A DNA stretch of 64,000 nt, from contig JAAVVG010000008.1 in assembly GCA_012976225.1 (NCBI GenBank), positions 806,001 to 870,000 on the forward strand. The letters run 5' to 3'. Source of the stretch: Golubevia sp. BC0850 (Eukaryota > Basidiomycota > Exobasidiomycetes > Golubeviales > Golubeviaceae). The translations under genes were made by a program, and so were the position numbers. This document shows positions 44,806 to 55,696 of this stretch, in pieces. The notes beneath the pieces were generated by a model. That model was given only the letters and a program-made list of their open reading frames with translations, ran no database searches and was not told the DNA's origin. Numbering within the stretch: the first letter of the stretch is position 1; every line of letters starts with the position of its first letter.

Positions 44806-47800
44806 ATGTCATTCTTCAGCAGTCGTAAGTCAACCTTGCTCCCTTTCAATTCTCATTCTCGGATGGCTAACCTCTCTTTCTAATCTCTATCCTTCTTTAT
44901 ACGCTCAGTCTTCAACAAAATCTGGTCGAACACCTCGAACCCATCGTTAGTTCAATTACCATCAGGTTCACTTTACATCAGATCCAACACCACTTCCACT
45001 TCAGAATGCATCTTCAATGATTGTATAGCTGAAATACGCAGAACTTCAATCCCATTCGCCTATCAACTTGTAATCACAAGAGCCTATCAAGAAGGTGAAG
45101 AACCAGATACTGAAGATGATAATCTTGAACTAGATGATGAAAAGGTCTTTCTCATAGACGTAGGATTGGAATTTAGAGCTCAAGAATCAGAGGATGCTCA
45201 TTCTTTTGTTTGGAGAGATTTAGATGGGAGTGAGGAGGAATTGCTGGAATTCAGATGTGATGAGAAATTGGTCAACAAGGTCACTAGAGAAGTATTTGAA
45301 AGAGCTTTCTTACAATGTGCCTATGAGAGGAAATTCGAAAGAAGTCATGAGGAAGCTGGGGAGAAGGATTTGGAGCGGCTTAGGTGGAAAGCGTGAGTAT
45401 CGCATGGTTAAGCTTCTGTTGGGATTCTAGATGCTGAATAAGAGGAAGCCCCAGGTCTTGTTCTTGGAGAGCGAGAGGCAGGCAAGGAGGAGGAATGCAG
45501 CTTCAGAAGAGGGAATTGTAAGCTAGGATCTATAGATGCTGCGCTCCCTTCTGGAAGATGAGGCAGCTTCAGAGGTTGGAGCTTTGGTCCACTGATTAGT
45601 ACCTTCATTCGATACTGGGTTCTTGCTCCGTCAATAAGCTCATTTGGAAAGTGGCAATTCTCTCCTCTTGTTGGGGTCACTAATCTCTAACCTCCCCCCT
45701 CTATCTCTCCTCCTCTATCATCTCTCCCCATCCTACTGTCCTCTCATTCAATCTCACTTCTCAGTGACGGAACCAACATCTACCCCTCAACTCCAGCTTC
45801 AGCTCCACGTTCAACTTCTGAAGAACTCTCTTCTCAACTTGATAACCTTTCAGTTTCCGCCTCGAATTCCAAGGGTAAAGGAAAGGAAAAGTCAAAGTCT
45901 AAGTCTACCAATCCAACAAAAGTTCCAGCAGAGAATTTCTCAGCAGAACCGAAGGCAGCTCCGACTTCAGTTTTAGTTCCATCCTTACCAAATGATGAAG
46001 AACCGCAAGTGAAATTGCAAGCGGTTGGAGATTTATATCTTTATGATCAAGGGAATGGATTGTTCATGTCTCAAGAAAAAGGAGTGGAAGCTAGAGTTTT
46101 GGAGGCTGGTAGATTTCTTTGTGAGTAGGTTTTGGGTGAAATTGGAAGTTAGGAATTGAACTGAAGGGGGTATTGTAGGTAGAAGGGTTATGATTTTTTT
46201 ACCTGACCTTACTGACCTGTGGGTGTTCCCTCGAACTGCTACGAATTCAGATTGGCTATCTATCTCTTCAACTGAAAACGGTCGTACTTGGTTATCTCAA
46301 CAGCTTTCAACTTCAATGAATCTATCCTTCTCTAGAGAATCTCTCTCTGCTGTTTGGAATTATTTCGATGAGGAAGGCCATTGTTATTCTTGGTTACTCA
46401 GGTTCGATGAATTGGAGAAGTACTCTGAATTTATGGAAGGAGTCACCAGATTGATGTGGGAAGGGATGAATGAGGAGAAATGGGTCGAAGGGAAAAACGC
46501 CAAGGTGAGTTTTCTCGAATTCGAACCGAAGAGGTTTTGCTTGCTGACTTGCTTCTCTTTTTCTAACAATTGATGGATCTCACAGCCAGCGGATCAGAGA
46601 TACCTTCAACAAGCTTATGAAGAAGATTCTGAAATGATGGAGTTAGATCCTCAAGAAGAAGAAGAATTGACGGAAGAAGAACTGAAAGCGATTGAAGAAG
46701 TTGAAACCGCTGATGCTGCTGCTAAGCAACAGAAGACCAAACCAAAGTCAAGAAAATCCAAAGGAAAGAAGAAATCCAAGAAAGAAAACGCTTATCTTCT
46801 TAATGATGTAGTTGAAGAATCGGAAGAGGAGGAAGAAGTGGCTAATGAATTAGGTTTAGGGTCAGATGATGAAGTCAATCATTCTTTGAGATATGAAGAA
46901 GAAAGTGAGGAAGAGGAGGAAGAAATCGATCCGAATCAATCTAGGCAGATGCCTAGTGAAAGAGGAGATGTGAATTCTCATTTGGCTGTGGGTTATAATA
47001 AGGATAGAAGTTTCGTGGTTAGAGGTGAGAGGATTGGTGTCTTCAAACACACTGAGGATGATAAATTGGAGTTCGAAACTACTATCGAAGGGGTCAAAGG
47101 TAAAGGTGGGAAGAAATTCAAGCCTAGTAAGGTGAGTAGGCATCTTGAAAGGAGTTTTTGACCACTCTCTTGAGCTGATTTCTGTTTCCTTGCTCTCTTG
47201 TTTCACGACTTTAGATCATGCTTCACGATCAAGATTCAACTATGATTTTAGCAGATCCTTCAAATACGTCTTCACTCTTCAAAATGGATCTAGAATACGG
47301 GAAAATCGTTGATGAATGGTCAATTAATCCAGATATCGCTGTCAATACTTTCTTACCTTCAACCAAGTATTCTCAAATGACTTCAGAACAAACTTTGGTT
47401 GGAACTTCTCATAACAGCATTTTCAGAATCGATCCAAGGCTTTCTGGAAACAAATTAGTAGATGAACAATTTAAGCAATACGTTTCTAAGAATAAGTTTA
47501 ATTCTTCTGCAACTGATGGAAAAGGTAGATTGGCTATTGGAAGTGAAAAAGGTGATATTAGATTGTTTGATACTATCGGGAAGAATGCTAAGACTGGTAA
47601 GTTGTTGATTCTTTTGTTTACCTCTCGCCCTTCGCCTCCGATGACTTTAACCCCGACCTCATGACGATTTCTTCGATCAGTTCTACCGGCTCTTGGAGAT
47701 CCAATTTTGGGAGTCGACGTCACCGCTGATGGTCGTTATATCGTTGCAACTTGCAAGACTTATCTATTGGTCATCGATACTTTGATCGGAGATGGAAGGT

Positions 47801-48120
47801 ACAAAGGTTCTTTGGGATTCGACAGAAGTTTCCCTGCAGAGGCTAAACCTATCCCAAGAAGATTACAATTGAAAGCTCATCACGTTGCTTATATGGGACA
47901 GGAAGTTAGCTTCACTCCGGCTAGGTGAGTTCGTAACTTAAAGTTGAAGAAGGGCTAGAAGAGAATCAATGTTTACTGACTTGACTTTACTTTTTCCCTA
48001 CTCGAAACCCTCAGATTCAACGTTGGAGATAACGACGAGACCAGCATCGTCACTTCAAGTGGTCCTTTCGTTGTTACTTTCGATCTCAACAAGGGTGAGT
48101 TCTCTTTCCTTTTGCAAATA

Positions 48121-48152
<32 letters not shown>

Positions 48153-48475
48153 CACTCGCGTGCTCCAAAGAGGAGACTATTCTCGAGGACTTTAGATCTT
48201 TCAGAGACTGATCTCTTAACTCTTTCCTTCTGCTCCTTCTCTGCTAACCTTCTCCAGTCAAACGAGGAAACCTATCAGCCTACTCTCTTGTCAAGTTGGC
48301 CGACACTGTCGTTCAAGATCAATACGGCTACGGTTCAGAAGGTAAACGAATCGTGGTTGCAATGGCTTCTGACGTTCAAATGACGAAGAAGAATCAGCTC
48401 AAGAAACCAACTAGAGAAAGTCTGACTGCTACACCTAAAGGTAGTAGATCGAGCATCGTTGATGAGAGATATTGA
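44806..48475 (+). CDS. VID27: VID27 family protein, 860 aa, nine exons
   Basis: Exons are 44806..44824, 44909..45392, 45765..46120, 46251..46504, 46586..47131, 47215..47596, 47681..47924, 48015..48094 and 48258..48475 (861 codons). The first exon encodes only six full codons (MSFFSS). The N-terminal domain has SLYIRSNTTSTSECIFN and an FxYQLVITRAY strand. A PH-like middle follows (LYLYDQGNGLFMSQEKGVEA). An acidic/lysine block comes next (EEEELTEEELKAIEE, KSKGKKKSKKEN). The C-terminal domain is a WD-like propeller (KIMLHDQDSTMILADPS, LVGTSHNSIFRIDPRLSG, GRLAIGSEKGDIRLFD, LGVDVTADGRYIVATCKTYL). Vid27 was named from vacuole import and degradation screens in yeast. The biochemical role is not settled. 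Confidence 0.93.
48121..48147. repeat. (TC)n microsatellite in VID27 intron 8
   Basis: A 27-bp run of alternating T and C within the intron 48095..48257. It would serve as part of the intron's pyrimidine content. Confidence 0.85.
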
Positions 48476-48987
48476 TCTGAGGTGGGAGTTAAAGGAGTTT
48501 CCAACTCCAGTGTTGTGTAGGATATACCCAAAGAAGAACGGCTTTCAAATTCTTCTTTTTCTGTTCCTCGATTCCTGATCTCGAACTTTGCTTTGTATTT
48601 TGATTGATAGAATGAGGCGTTGACATGGCCAAAAAAAGTTTTTTTTCTCTGATTCTCTTTTGATATATTTGATGGTGTGGCATCTGATCACATTCAACAA
48701 ACGCCTTTGGAGATACAATGAAAAAATTATGGGCAGAACGTAAACGTCGAAGTGAAGGACAGATTCACCCCAAGACAAGAAAAGAAAGAAAGGATTCGGA
48801 TTTGGTGGGTCTTGTCAAGCTCCAGACGTAAGGAAGATGAAACGACAGCTGACAGAGGCTGCAGATAGTTCGGGTAAGAAAAAAAGCAGGCGGAATAGAT
48901 GATTGAATATCAAAAATCCCTCCAAAGGAAAAAACTTCCCTCCAAAAGAGGCAAGCCAAGAACTAACACAGGACTCACCTTTCACAA
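48476..48987. other. Intergenic, VID27 3' region to tail of copy D
   Basis: About 510 bp, AT-rich near 48590-48730. A GTGAGT site on the minus strand about 9 bp beyond the copy D tail stop shows that this region still contains the family's last intron. No other gene is supported. Confidence 0.45.
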
Positions 48988-50320
48988 TCAGACCCACTCG
49001 ACTGCCTCGAGACCTTCAACCTTCTCCTCCGGCCAAGTGATCGTAGCCTCGTCTGCTCTCACTGGAATTCTGATCTCCAGAGTGGTGATCTTCGAACATG
49101 GCTGAGGAGATCCAAACGCTGACTCCTCCCCAGAAGCCGGCGCCTCTGAAGCTTGGAGAAGACCGTTGGCGATGGATGTGACTTGTCCTGATGAGCATCC
49201 CTTCGAACATGCCATCCTGGAGCCAACCAATGCGGCTAGATCCTGACCGTCGATCACAGCAGATGCCGAGAAGACATTGTGACGTTCTAACCTGATGATC
49301 TCCAATCCTAAGAGCGGTATGCTCTCCCAAAAGTCTGCCCGAACCCCCTCCCTGGAGAGTGGGGTTAGAAGCTGGACCAGATGCTCGAAGAAGTTAGAGG
49401 AGATCGAAGATGAATAATAAAATGATAGAGTCCAGAGTTTTGACCAATCTTTGATCGATTCGATAAGGGCAGAGGCGGCTGCTTTGTCGGGAGCAGAATC
49501 TGTGATCTGAAGGTCGTAGAGGAGGAGCTCCTCGAGAGAAGACGTGGTGCAGAGGAAAGTGAGATCTTGTGGTTTGAGGCAAACAACTTCGAGATTTCTC
49601 AGTCTTGGTGCCTTGAAGTTCTTGAAGAAGAGGCTCGAGTCTCCTGTTTGAGTCGAACTGGAAGGAGGGTCGAGGGAGAGATTGTTGAGGGTGGGCAGAT
49701 TCATTAGTGGGATGCTTTCGACTTGAGTTCCTCCCTTCTAACGTAGGCATACCTTCTCTAGTGCTGAACCTGAGGAAAGAAGCTTCACAGCCCAGGCGAA
49801 AGTGAGCTCGGTGCTGCTGATGATGACCTTTCTTGCCCCTTGAAAACGTTCTAAGAGAGCATCGTTGCAGACCAGGTTCTCACTGCCTGATGTTCATTCC
49901 AGAGTATCGAGTGAAGCTTTCCAAGATGACGGGAACTCCAAGGCTTCATGGCCTTCGTCTGGCAGAAATACCATTGACTCTTCCTCCTCTCTACCAGATC
50001 TGAAAACAACCAAATTGTCGCACTCTCCTCCGACGTCGACTATCAGCTTGCAATTACATCCTTGATGGCCGATCGAGAGAGCTCGGAGAGTGCGTGAAGA
50101 GAACTTGATTGCGTTGCTGAGTCGTTCTTGGAGAGAAGCATCGAACACATCTTTGACCCCGAGTGTGATGTTCTTCATCGTTCTTCCGCAGTCTTGTAGT
50201 CGAATCTTTCCAGAACCTCTTGAGCTTCTCGAAGTTTGGGCATGTTGCTGTTCTGAAGTGATACTGCGTTTGGCAGCTGGCTCCTCGACTTGAGCGTCTT
50301 CGTTGGCTCTGTTGTTCATC
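48988..50320 (-). pseudogene. TPR/F-box/LRR family, copy D, F-box deleted
   Basis: The minus-strand leader at 50320 begins MNNRANEDAQVEEPAAKRS. A two-base loss after QQHA shifts the frame. A deletion then joins the end of the exon 1 region (DYKTAEE in the shifted frame) directly to MKNITLGVKDVFDASLQERL, so exon 2, the third TPR block and the F-box are all gone. The LRR part is well preserved (LSIGHQGCNCKLIVDVGGE, NDALLERFQGARKV, SLFFKNFKAPRLRNLEVV) but has TGA near 49897 and TAG near 49739. The final open block runs 49704..48988 and includes the tail PQPCSKITTLEIRIPVRADE, ending W-V then TGA. The N-terminal fusion frame is open for 141 codons, so a leader-LRR product without an F-box is conceivable. 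Confidence 0.82.
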
Positions 50321-51220
50321 TTGAAGTTGGAACTTGATGTTTCTTCAGAACGCAGAGAGAGAAGGCACCAATTGATAGAATGTCCTGAGAGAGATAAGTT
50401 CGAGACGAATCATTTAGCGAGTCAGCGAGTCTAACACAACAGCAGACTAACCGCCTGAAAACGGTTAAGAGACTCACCTGAAATACTGAATCTATCTACA
50501 AAGTAATGAGGTTTTCTGTTGAGGCTTCGGTCTCAAATCTGGGGTGGTGAGAGGGAAGGAAAGAAGAAAGTTCTTCTGTAGGGAAGATTAGGAAGACCGA
50601 ACCTGCACGCCTGCACCGAACCAAGATGCAATCTATGTATCAACTGCTTGAAATTTGAATCGAAATGCACATAATGTACTACCATAATGTACATGCACTC
50701 ATTTTTTTGGGTGAAATTCAATTCAAATCAAAGTCAAAAGAAACGAAAAGGAAAACTGATTGCTGACAGAACTCTATGAGCGAAATGAGATGGTAATGTA
50801 AATGGAATCATATGAGAAGAGATGAGAATGCTATGATATAAGGAATTAAAGATGATTGATGAGACAGGAAAAGGCGCGTTTGAGATGAGCAAGAAAAAGC
50901 AGATGAGAAATTGTCAAGAGCAGGCGGGAAGGCGAAAATTGGAGAGACAGAGAGAGAAACGAAAATCTTGAGATGAGTGCGATTCCCCTGTTTTTGAGAC
51001 ATGGAGAGTAATCTTGAATGAGAACTTAAAGGGAAAGCAGCAAAATGAGAGTGGGTGAGGGGCTAGGGGAACGGACAACAAACAACGAAACAAAAGGACA
51101 ATGGGAGGCTTGATCTGTCAAAACGGAGACTGAGATTGGAGAGAAGATAAAGAAAGAGACAAGGAAAAGAGAGTGAAAAGAGACAGAGAATTGAAGATAG
51201 AAAGAGTGTGTTGTTGCAGT
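50321..51220. other. Intergenic, 5' flank of copy D and 3' region of the Ser-rich gene
   Basis: About 900 bp with no supported gene. The part next to 51220 is purine-rich on the plus strand and is probably the 3' UTR of the long gene. Confidence 0.45.
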
Positions 51221-54200
51221 TTAGTTCTTCTGTTGACCCGACTTGAAGACCTGAAAAGATTCTGCATCCTGTCTTAAATCGACCTTGCTTCCTCTACCAG
51301 TGATTTTCATCTTTTGACCCAAAGACTTCAATCTAGCCCCAAAACTTCTAGAATTCTTCAAAGTATGAAAACTCTCTCCAATTCCACTTTCTCTATTTGA
51401 AGGCTGATTCAAAGTTTCTTGTTTGAAGTCTGAGTTGAAATAAGCTAAACCATCAATAGATTTAGTAGAGCGCATTTTTAGGAAACTTCTGGTCTTGGCT
51501 CTTGGTTTTGGGTTTGACTTCAAAGTAGGTCTTGGAGTAGTTGTGGCAGGAAGATTTGAAGGAGATGAAACTTTTTGAAGAGTTGGGAAGACGATCTTTT
51601 CTTCTGAAGTTTGAGTTGAGTCAAAACCAGTCTGAATGGCAATTGATCTGCGAACTAATTGGTTTTTACGATTAGATCTAGGTTCGAAAATGTTTACTGG
51701 AGCTGAAGGTGAGGAAGTTTCGTAGAAAGTTGATCTGTTAGATTCGACCTGAGAACTTGAGATTCCATTAAGGTAGTTAAGACTTTTAGAATGTTTGAGT
51801 TGATTTTTTTCATTTCTCTTGATACCTTCCAGGTCTCTTCTATCATTTCTGACACCAAGTGAACTCTGGTTCTCATTCTCATTTCTAACTCCACCGAAAT
51901 AACCATCTGTTAATGACTTCAATATCTCTCTAGTCTTGGACTTTGATTTACTAGAAGATAAAGTTCTAGCTCTTTGATACTGATTTCTCAATTGAGATCT
52001 ACTACTTGATCTAGAAGAGAGTTTTGAAGTTGACTTTGGAGTTGAAGGTGAAGGTGCAGAAGAAGGTTTTGAAGTCGAAGAAGTCTTTCTACCTTTAGTA
52101 TTGATTTTCAAAGGTTCCGATTTTTCGTTCCCATTCTTCAACTTCTCGTCTTTGGAATCTCCCAAACTGACCAATCTCAAATCCAGTTCAACAGCTTTAA
52201 AGTCTAACCCCATCAAACTTTCCAAAGCCCCATCTCTATTCATTTGCATCTTCTTAGCTTCAAATTGTTGAATCTCTTCTCTCCAAGCAGAACCAGAGTT
52301 GGTATAATAAGCTCTCAAATTCTGACTAGATTTGACATTCTTGAGAGTACGAGATTCTTCAGATTTAGAAACTGCTTGAAGAGAAAAAGACAACAAGAAG
52401 TCAGGTCCAGCAGAATGATGTTTCCTTTCTAAAGTCTTCCTTTTGTCTTGTCTTCTCCTTCTCAAAGTATGTTGAAGCTCTTCCTTTTCTTTCTCCTTCT
52501 CCTTCTCCTTCTCCTTCTCCTTCTCCTTCTCCTTCTCATCTTCTTGAGCCCCCTCTTCTTGTATTCCGGCCTCTTTTCCAGAAACCACTGAAAGAGGTCT
52601 AGGCATTCTAAGAACTTTCATTTCTCTTCCATCACCATTTCTTCTGTCAGAGAATTCTCTTCTTAAACCTCTTTGATTCTCTTCAGTTTTAGAACTCCAG
52701 GAAGGAGAAGTATGGTAACTCAACGAACTTCTCTTTCCAGAAGAAGATCCACTTGTACTTCCGATCGAGATAGAGTTGACCGAGTTTCTAGAGATGGAAT
52801 TCTTCGAGCTTAACTCTTCGCTTTCCAAAATCTTAGAACTTCTTCTTTGATTGGTACTTTCAACAGGTACCGTGACTATTGGTTTCAGGTTCAAGACCTT
52901 TGACTTGGGAGTTCTAGGAGCTTCGTCTCCATCGGGGTCTGAAGTTTCTTCTGTATTCTTTGGAATGGATGATGTAGACGAAGTCCTTCTCAATCTAGAT
53001 TTGGGGATGTTGGGTTTTGGAGCTGCACTTGATTCCTTAGAGCTGGAGATAGTGATTCTGGAATTGTTTGAGGAAGCCAATGATTTCTCTGATCCGTATT
53101 CACTTGTTGGATGGAATAGAATTGGAGAGGTCGGAGTCTTGGGAGTGATGGGTGAAGAGAATGAGTCTTCTACATCTGAACTCGACTCTGAAAGTTGAAG
53201 ATTCTGAGCTTGAGGTACTTCTTTCGTTGGAGTTGAAGTCGAAGTGGAGGTTGAAGTCTTGATTTGAGGTTGACGAATCGGAGGACTAGGGAAAGTAGGT
53301 ATGACAATCCTTCTAGCAAAAGGATCAGGTTCATCAAAAGAAGCTCTCAATGCTCTAGTTCTCTCAAATCCATTTATATTTCCTTCATTTCCAGCCCCAA
53401 AGTAATCTCCATCTAACAAATTCTCTGATCTAGACTTCTTAAGGAGACCGTTGACGGGTCTTTGAGGTTTAGGATGACTTGGAGTCTTGGGAGAAGTCGC
53501 TGGTCTTTTAACTTTGATATTTGGAGAAGTATTAGATCTGGGAGAAGTCAATGGTCTAGAAGATCTACTTGTAGGAGAGACTTGAGGTTTGAACTTGTTG
53601 ACAGTCGGAGAAGAGGGTTTTGAAGAACCACCGTTTGAAATCGATGACCAGAATTCATAAATCGAAGAAGCAGTACTTGAACGTTTTTGAGAGGAAACTT
53701 GACTTGAAAACTCGCTTTCCAAGTCCGTAGAACCAATACTTGACATACTCAGGTTCAAAGGATTGAATGACTTCTTGAACCTTCTACGAGTTGGAGAGTT
53801 TGGAGTTGGAGGCTGAGGTTGAAAAGGAGAGCCCAAACTTTCATTACTAAACTTGGGAGACATAGATTGTAAAGGAGAGATATAACCAGATCTATAAATG
53901 GGCTCGATGTCGATGTCCATCAGAGGTGAACTTGAATTCGAGTTGAAAGGTCTAGAGATTTCCATTTCTTTTTCTTCTTCTTCTTTCGAAGAGTCTCCAT
54001 TTCCAACCATCAGGCTCTTAAAGTTAGAGAAGCTTAGTTTTCTAAACGGAGAGTTCCTACCATTACTATAATCATGACTCTTCGAATGATTTTGAGATGT
54101 AACAGGAGATTCAACTTCATCTCTAAATTCAACTCCTTCACTTCTTTTTGAACTTCTCTGATTCTGTTTCTGATTCCCATAATCCCAGCTACTAGAAGCA

Positions 54201-55696
54201 GAAGAAGAAGCTAGAGATTGATCAAAAGAACTTGGAGTTGAAGGAGTTTGTCCCCTACTAAGAGATTCCGCCTCTGCATCTTCAATTTCATCATCTTCAA
54301 AAGAATTGAAAGTAGAATTTCTATGAGCTGAAACCTCTTTTGGAAGTTTCAAAGTTTTTCTCTTGAGGTTTTCACCGTCGAAGGTAGATCTTCCGATAAT
54401 AGAAATTCTCTCTTCTTCCCTTTCATCATCATTAAAGTAAGCTTCCAAAGAATCGTCAGAACTAAACATGGACTTTGATCTCAAATCTCTTTGACTAGTG
54501 TTGACTATGATTCCAAGATCCAATCCTAACCCTAATCCTTCACCTACACCTTCTCGAGATCTAATTGTCGAAAGCTCTGAATTTCGGTTAGAGGAACCTG
54601 GAAGTTGAGTCTCAAAACTTCTAGGAGATGTCTGAAAGGAATTTGAAGAAAGTCTTGATGATTGAGAGTGAAGAAGATTGGATTGATTGGGAATCGGATA
54701 AACTGCAACTTGAGTTAGATTACTATCTTCAGAGGTTTTCTCTCTCCTATCACCCACTTGTAGATGTTGATTCCTGACGGACTCTTCTAATTCTACTTTC
54801 AAGGTCTTTGGATTTCTTTTCAAAGTACCTTGATCTAGGAATTGAGAGCCTGAGTCTTTTCTTTTGCTTCTACTTCTTTCAACCTTCTTGCCTTGCTCTT
54901 TTGTTTTCGAGTTGGATGAGTCAGGTAGGTTTTCTAGGAGGCTAGAGCTTGAAATCGAGGTTGATTTGTCTTCTTGAGAACCTTTAACCCCTTCTCTACG
55001 ATCAGCGTCGTCTCTTCTCCCTCCACCTTGTTGTTCTTCTTCTTCTTCCTCATCTCCGCCAAAGTAAAATCCATCATCATTTCTATAGAGTTCAGGATCA
55101 ATTCCACCTCCATAAGCCAAACCGCTTGAATCTAAACCGTCTGTCTCTTCAAACTGTCTTCCAATTCTGGATCTCTCGTTTCTAAACCCTCCACTTTCTT
55201 CCAAGTCTCCTTCTTCTAATTGAGGATCACCTTCTGTTAAAGTTCTATCCTCCAAGTTTCTAAGGTATGAGCTAATCCTCTTAGCAGAAATCCTACCAAC
55301 CGGTAAATCGAAAGACCCTCTATCTTCAACATAATCATCTTCATCGGTACTAATGAACTCTTCTGACCATCTATTTCCATCTCCGGTTATCTCAACCTGA
55401 GCATTTGAAGAATTCAAAGATCTTACATGATTTGAAGGAGAAGTTAAAGAAGGTTGAGTTCCGGATGAGGAGGTGACATGTTCATCTTTTGACTCTTCTT
55501 TCATCTTCAATTTCAACTTTACAACGTTTGAGTTTAGAATACTCGACTTTCTGGAAAGATGAGGGAATTGAGTCTTGGAAGTTGTTGAAGAAATTGAGCA
55601 ACTTGGAGCGTGAGAGAGAAATTGTGGATGTTGAATTGAGTCTGAGGAATCTGATAAATCGTGTTTTGAAATTGGGAATGGAATACTTGAAGACAT
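51221..55696 (-). CDS. Large Ser-rich, mostly disordered protein, 1491 aa, single exon
   Basis: One uninterrupted minus-strand frame starts at ATG 55696 (MSSSIPFPISKHDLSD) and ends at 51221; an upstream extension would need a GTG start. Serine, asparagine, proline and charged residues dominate, and there is no signal peptide or membrane helix. Notable parts are the acidic segment FYFGGDEEEEEEQ, SP-rich clusters near the middle (SPTSRSSRPLTSPRSNTSPN), and a pure Glu/Lys dipeptide run encoded by a 6-bp CTCCTT tandem at about 52490-52537. A more ordered stretch reads LRAYYTNSGSAWREEIQQF and FKAVELDLRLVSLGD, and the basic tail has SFGARLKSLGQKMKITG. Many SP and RxxS sites suggest a kinase-regulated scaffold, for example at the cell cortex; this is inference only. 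I do not recognise the family. Confidence 0.85.
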   Translation of the reverse strand: MSSSIPFPISKHDLSDSSDSIQHPQFLSHAPSCSISSTTSKTQFPHLSRKSSILNSNVVKLKLKMKEESKDEHVTSSSGTQPSLTSPSNHVRSLNSSNAQVEITGDGNRWSEEFISTDEDDYVEDRGSFDLPVGRISAKRISSYLRNLEDRTLTEGDPQLEEGDLEESGGFRNERSRIGRQFEETDGLDSSGLAYGGGIDPELYRNDDGFYFGGDEEEEEEQQGGGRRDDADRREGVKGSQEDKSTSISSSSLLENLPDSSNSKTKEQGKKVERSRSKRKDSGSQFLDQGTLKRNPKTLKVELEESVRNQHLQVGDRREKTSEDSNLTQVAVYPIPNQSNLLHSQSSRLSSNSFQTSPRSFETQLPGSSNRNSELSTIRSREGVGEGLGLGLDLGIIVNTSQRDLRSKSMFSSDDSLEAYFNDDEREEERISIIGRSTFDGENLKRKTLKLPKEVSAHRNSTFNSFEDDEIEDAEAESLSRGQTPSTPSSFDQSLASSSASSSWDYGNQKQNQRSSKRSEGVEFRDEVESPVTSQNHSKSHDYSNGRNSPFRKLSFSNFKSLMVGNGDSSKEEEEKEMEISRPFNSNSSSPLMDIDIEPIYRSGYISPLQSMSPKFSNESLGSPFQPQPPTPNSPTRRRFKKSFNPLNLSMSSIGSTDLESEFSSQVSSQKRSSTASSIYEFWSSISNGGSSKPSSPTVNKFKPQVSPTSRSSRPLTSPRSNTSPNIKVKRPATSPKTPSHPKPQRPVNGLLKKSRSENLLDGDYFGAGNEGNINGFERTRALRASFDEPDPFARRIVIPTFPSPPIRQPQIKTSTSTSTSTPTKEVPQAQNLQLSESSSDVEDSFSSPITPKTPTSPILFHPTSEYGSEKSLASSNNSRITISSSKESSAAPKPNIPKSRLRRTSSTSSIPKNTEETSDPDGDEAPRTPKSKVLNLKPIVTVPVESTNQRRSSKILESEELSSKNSISRNSVNSISIGSTSGSSSGKRSSLSYHTSPSWSSKTEENQRGLRREFSDRRNGDGREMKVLRMPRPLSVVSGKEAGIQEEGAQEDEKEKEKEKEKEKEKEKEKEELQHTLRRRRQDKRKTLERKHHSAGPDFLLSFSLQAVSKSEESRTLKNVKSSQNLRAYYTNSGSAWREEIQQFEAKKMQMNRDGALESLMGLDFKAVELDLRLVSLGDSKDEKLKNGNEKSEPLKINTKGRKTSSTSKPSSAPSPSTPKSTSKLSSRSSSRSQLRNQYQRARTLSSSKSKSKTREILKSLTDGYFGGVRNENENQSSLGVRNDRRDLEGIKRNEKNQLKHSKSLNYLNGISSSQVESNRSTFYETSSPSAPVNIFEPRSNRKNQLVRRSIAIQTGFDSTQTSEEKIVFPTLQKVSSPSNLPATTTPRPTLKSNPKPRAKTRSFLKMRSTKSIDGLAYFNSDFKQETLNQPSNRESGIGESFHTLKNSRSFGARLKSLGQKMKITGRGSKVDLRQDAESFQVFKSGQQKN
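52490..52537. repeat. 6-bp tandem repeat encoding Glu-Lys dipeptides
   Basis: CTCCTT units repeated about eight times on the plus strand encode alternating Lys and Glu in the Ser-rich protein. The perfect unit conservation marks a length-variable coding minisatellite. Confidence 0.85.

Noticed and set aside
52851-53198. Plus-strand frame opposite the Ser-rich gene
   Set aside because: Antisense shadow of a long, clearly coding minus-strand frame.
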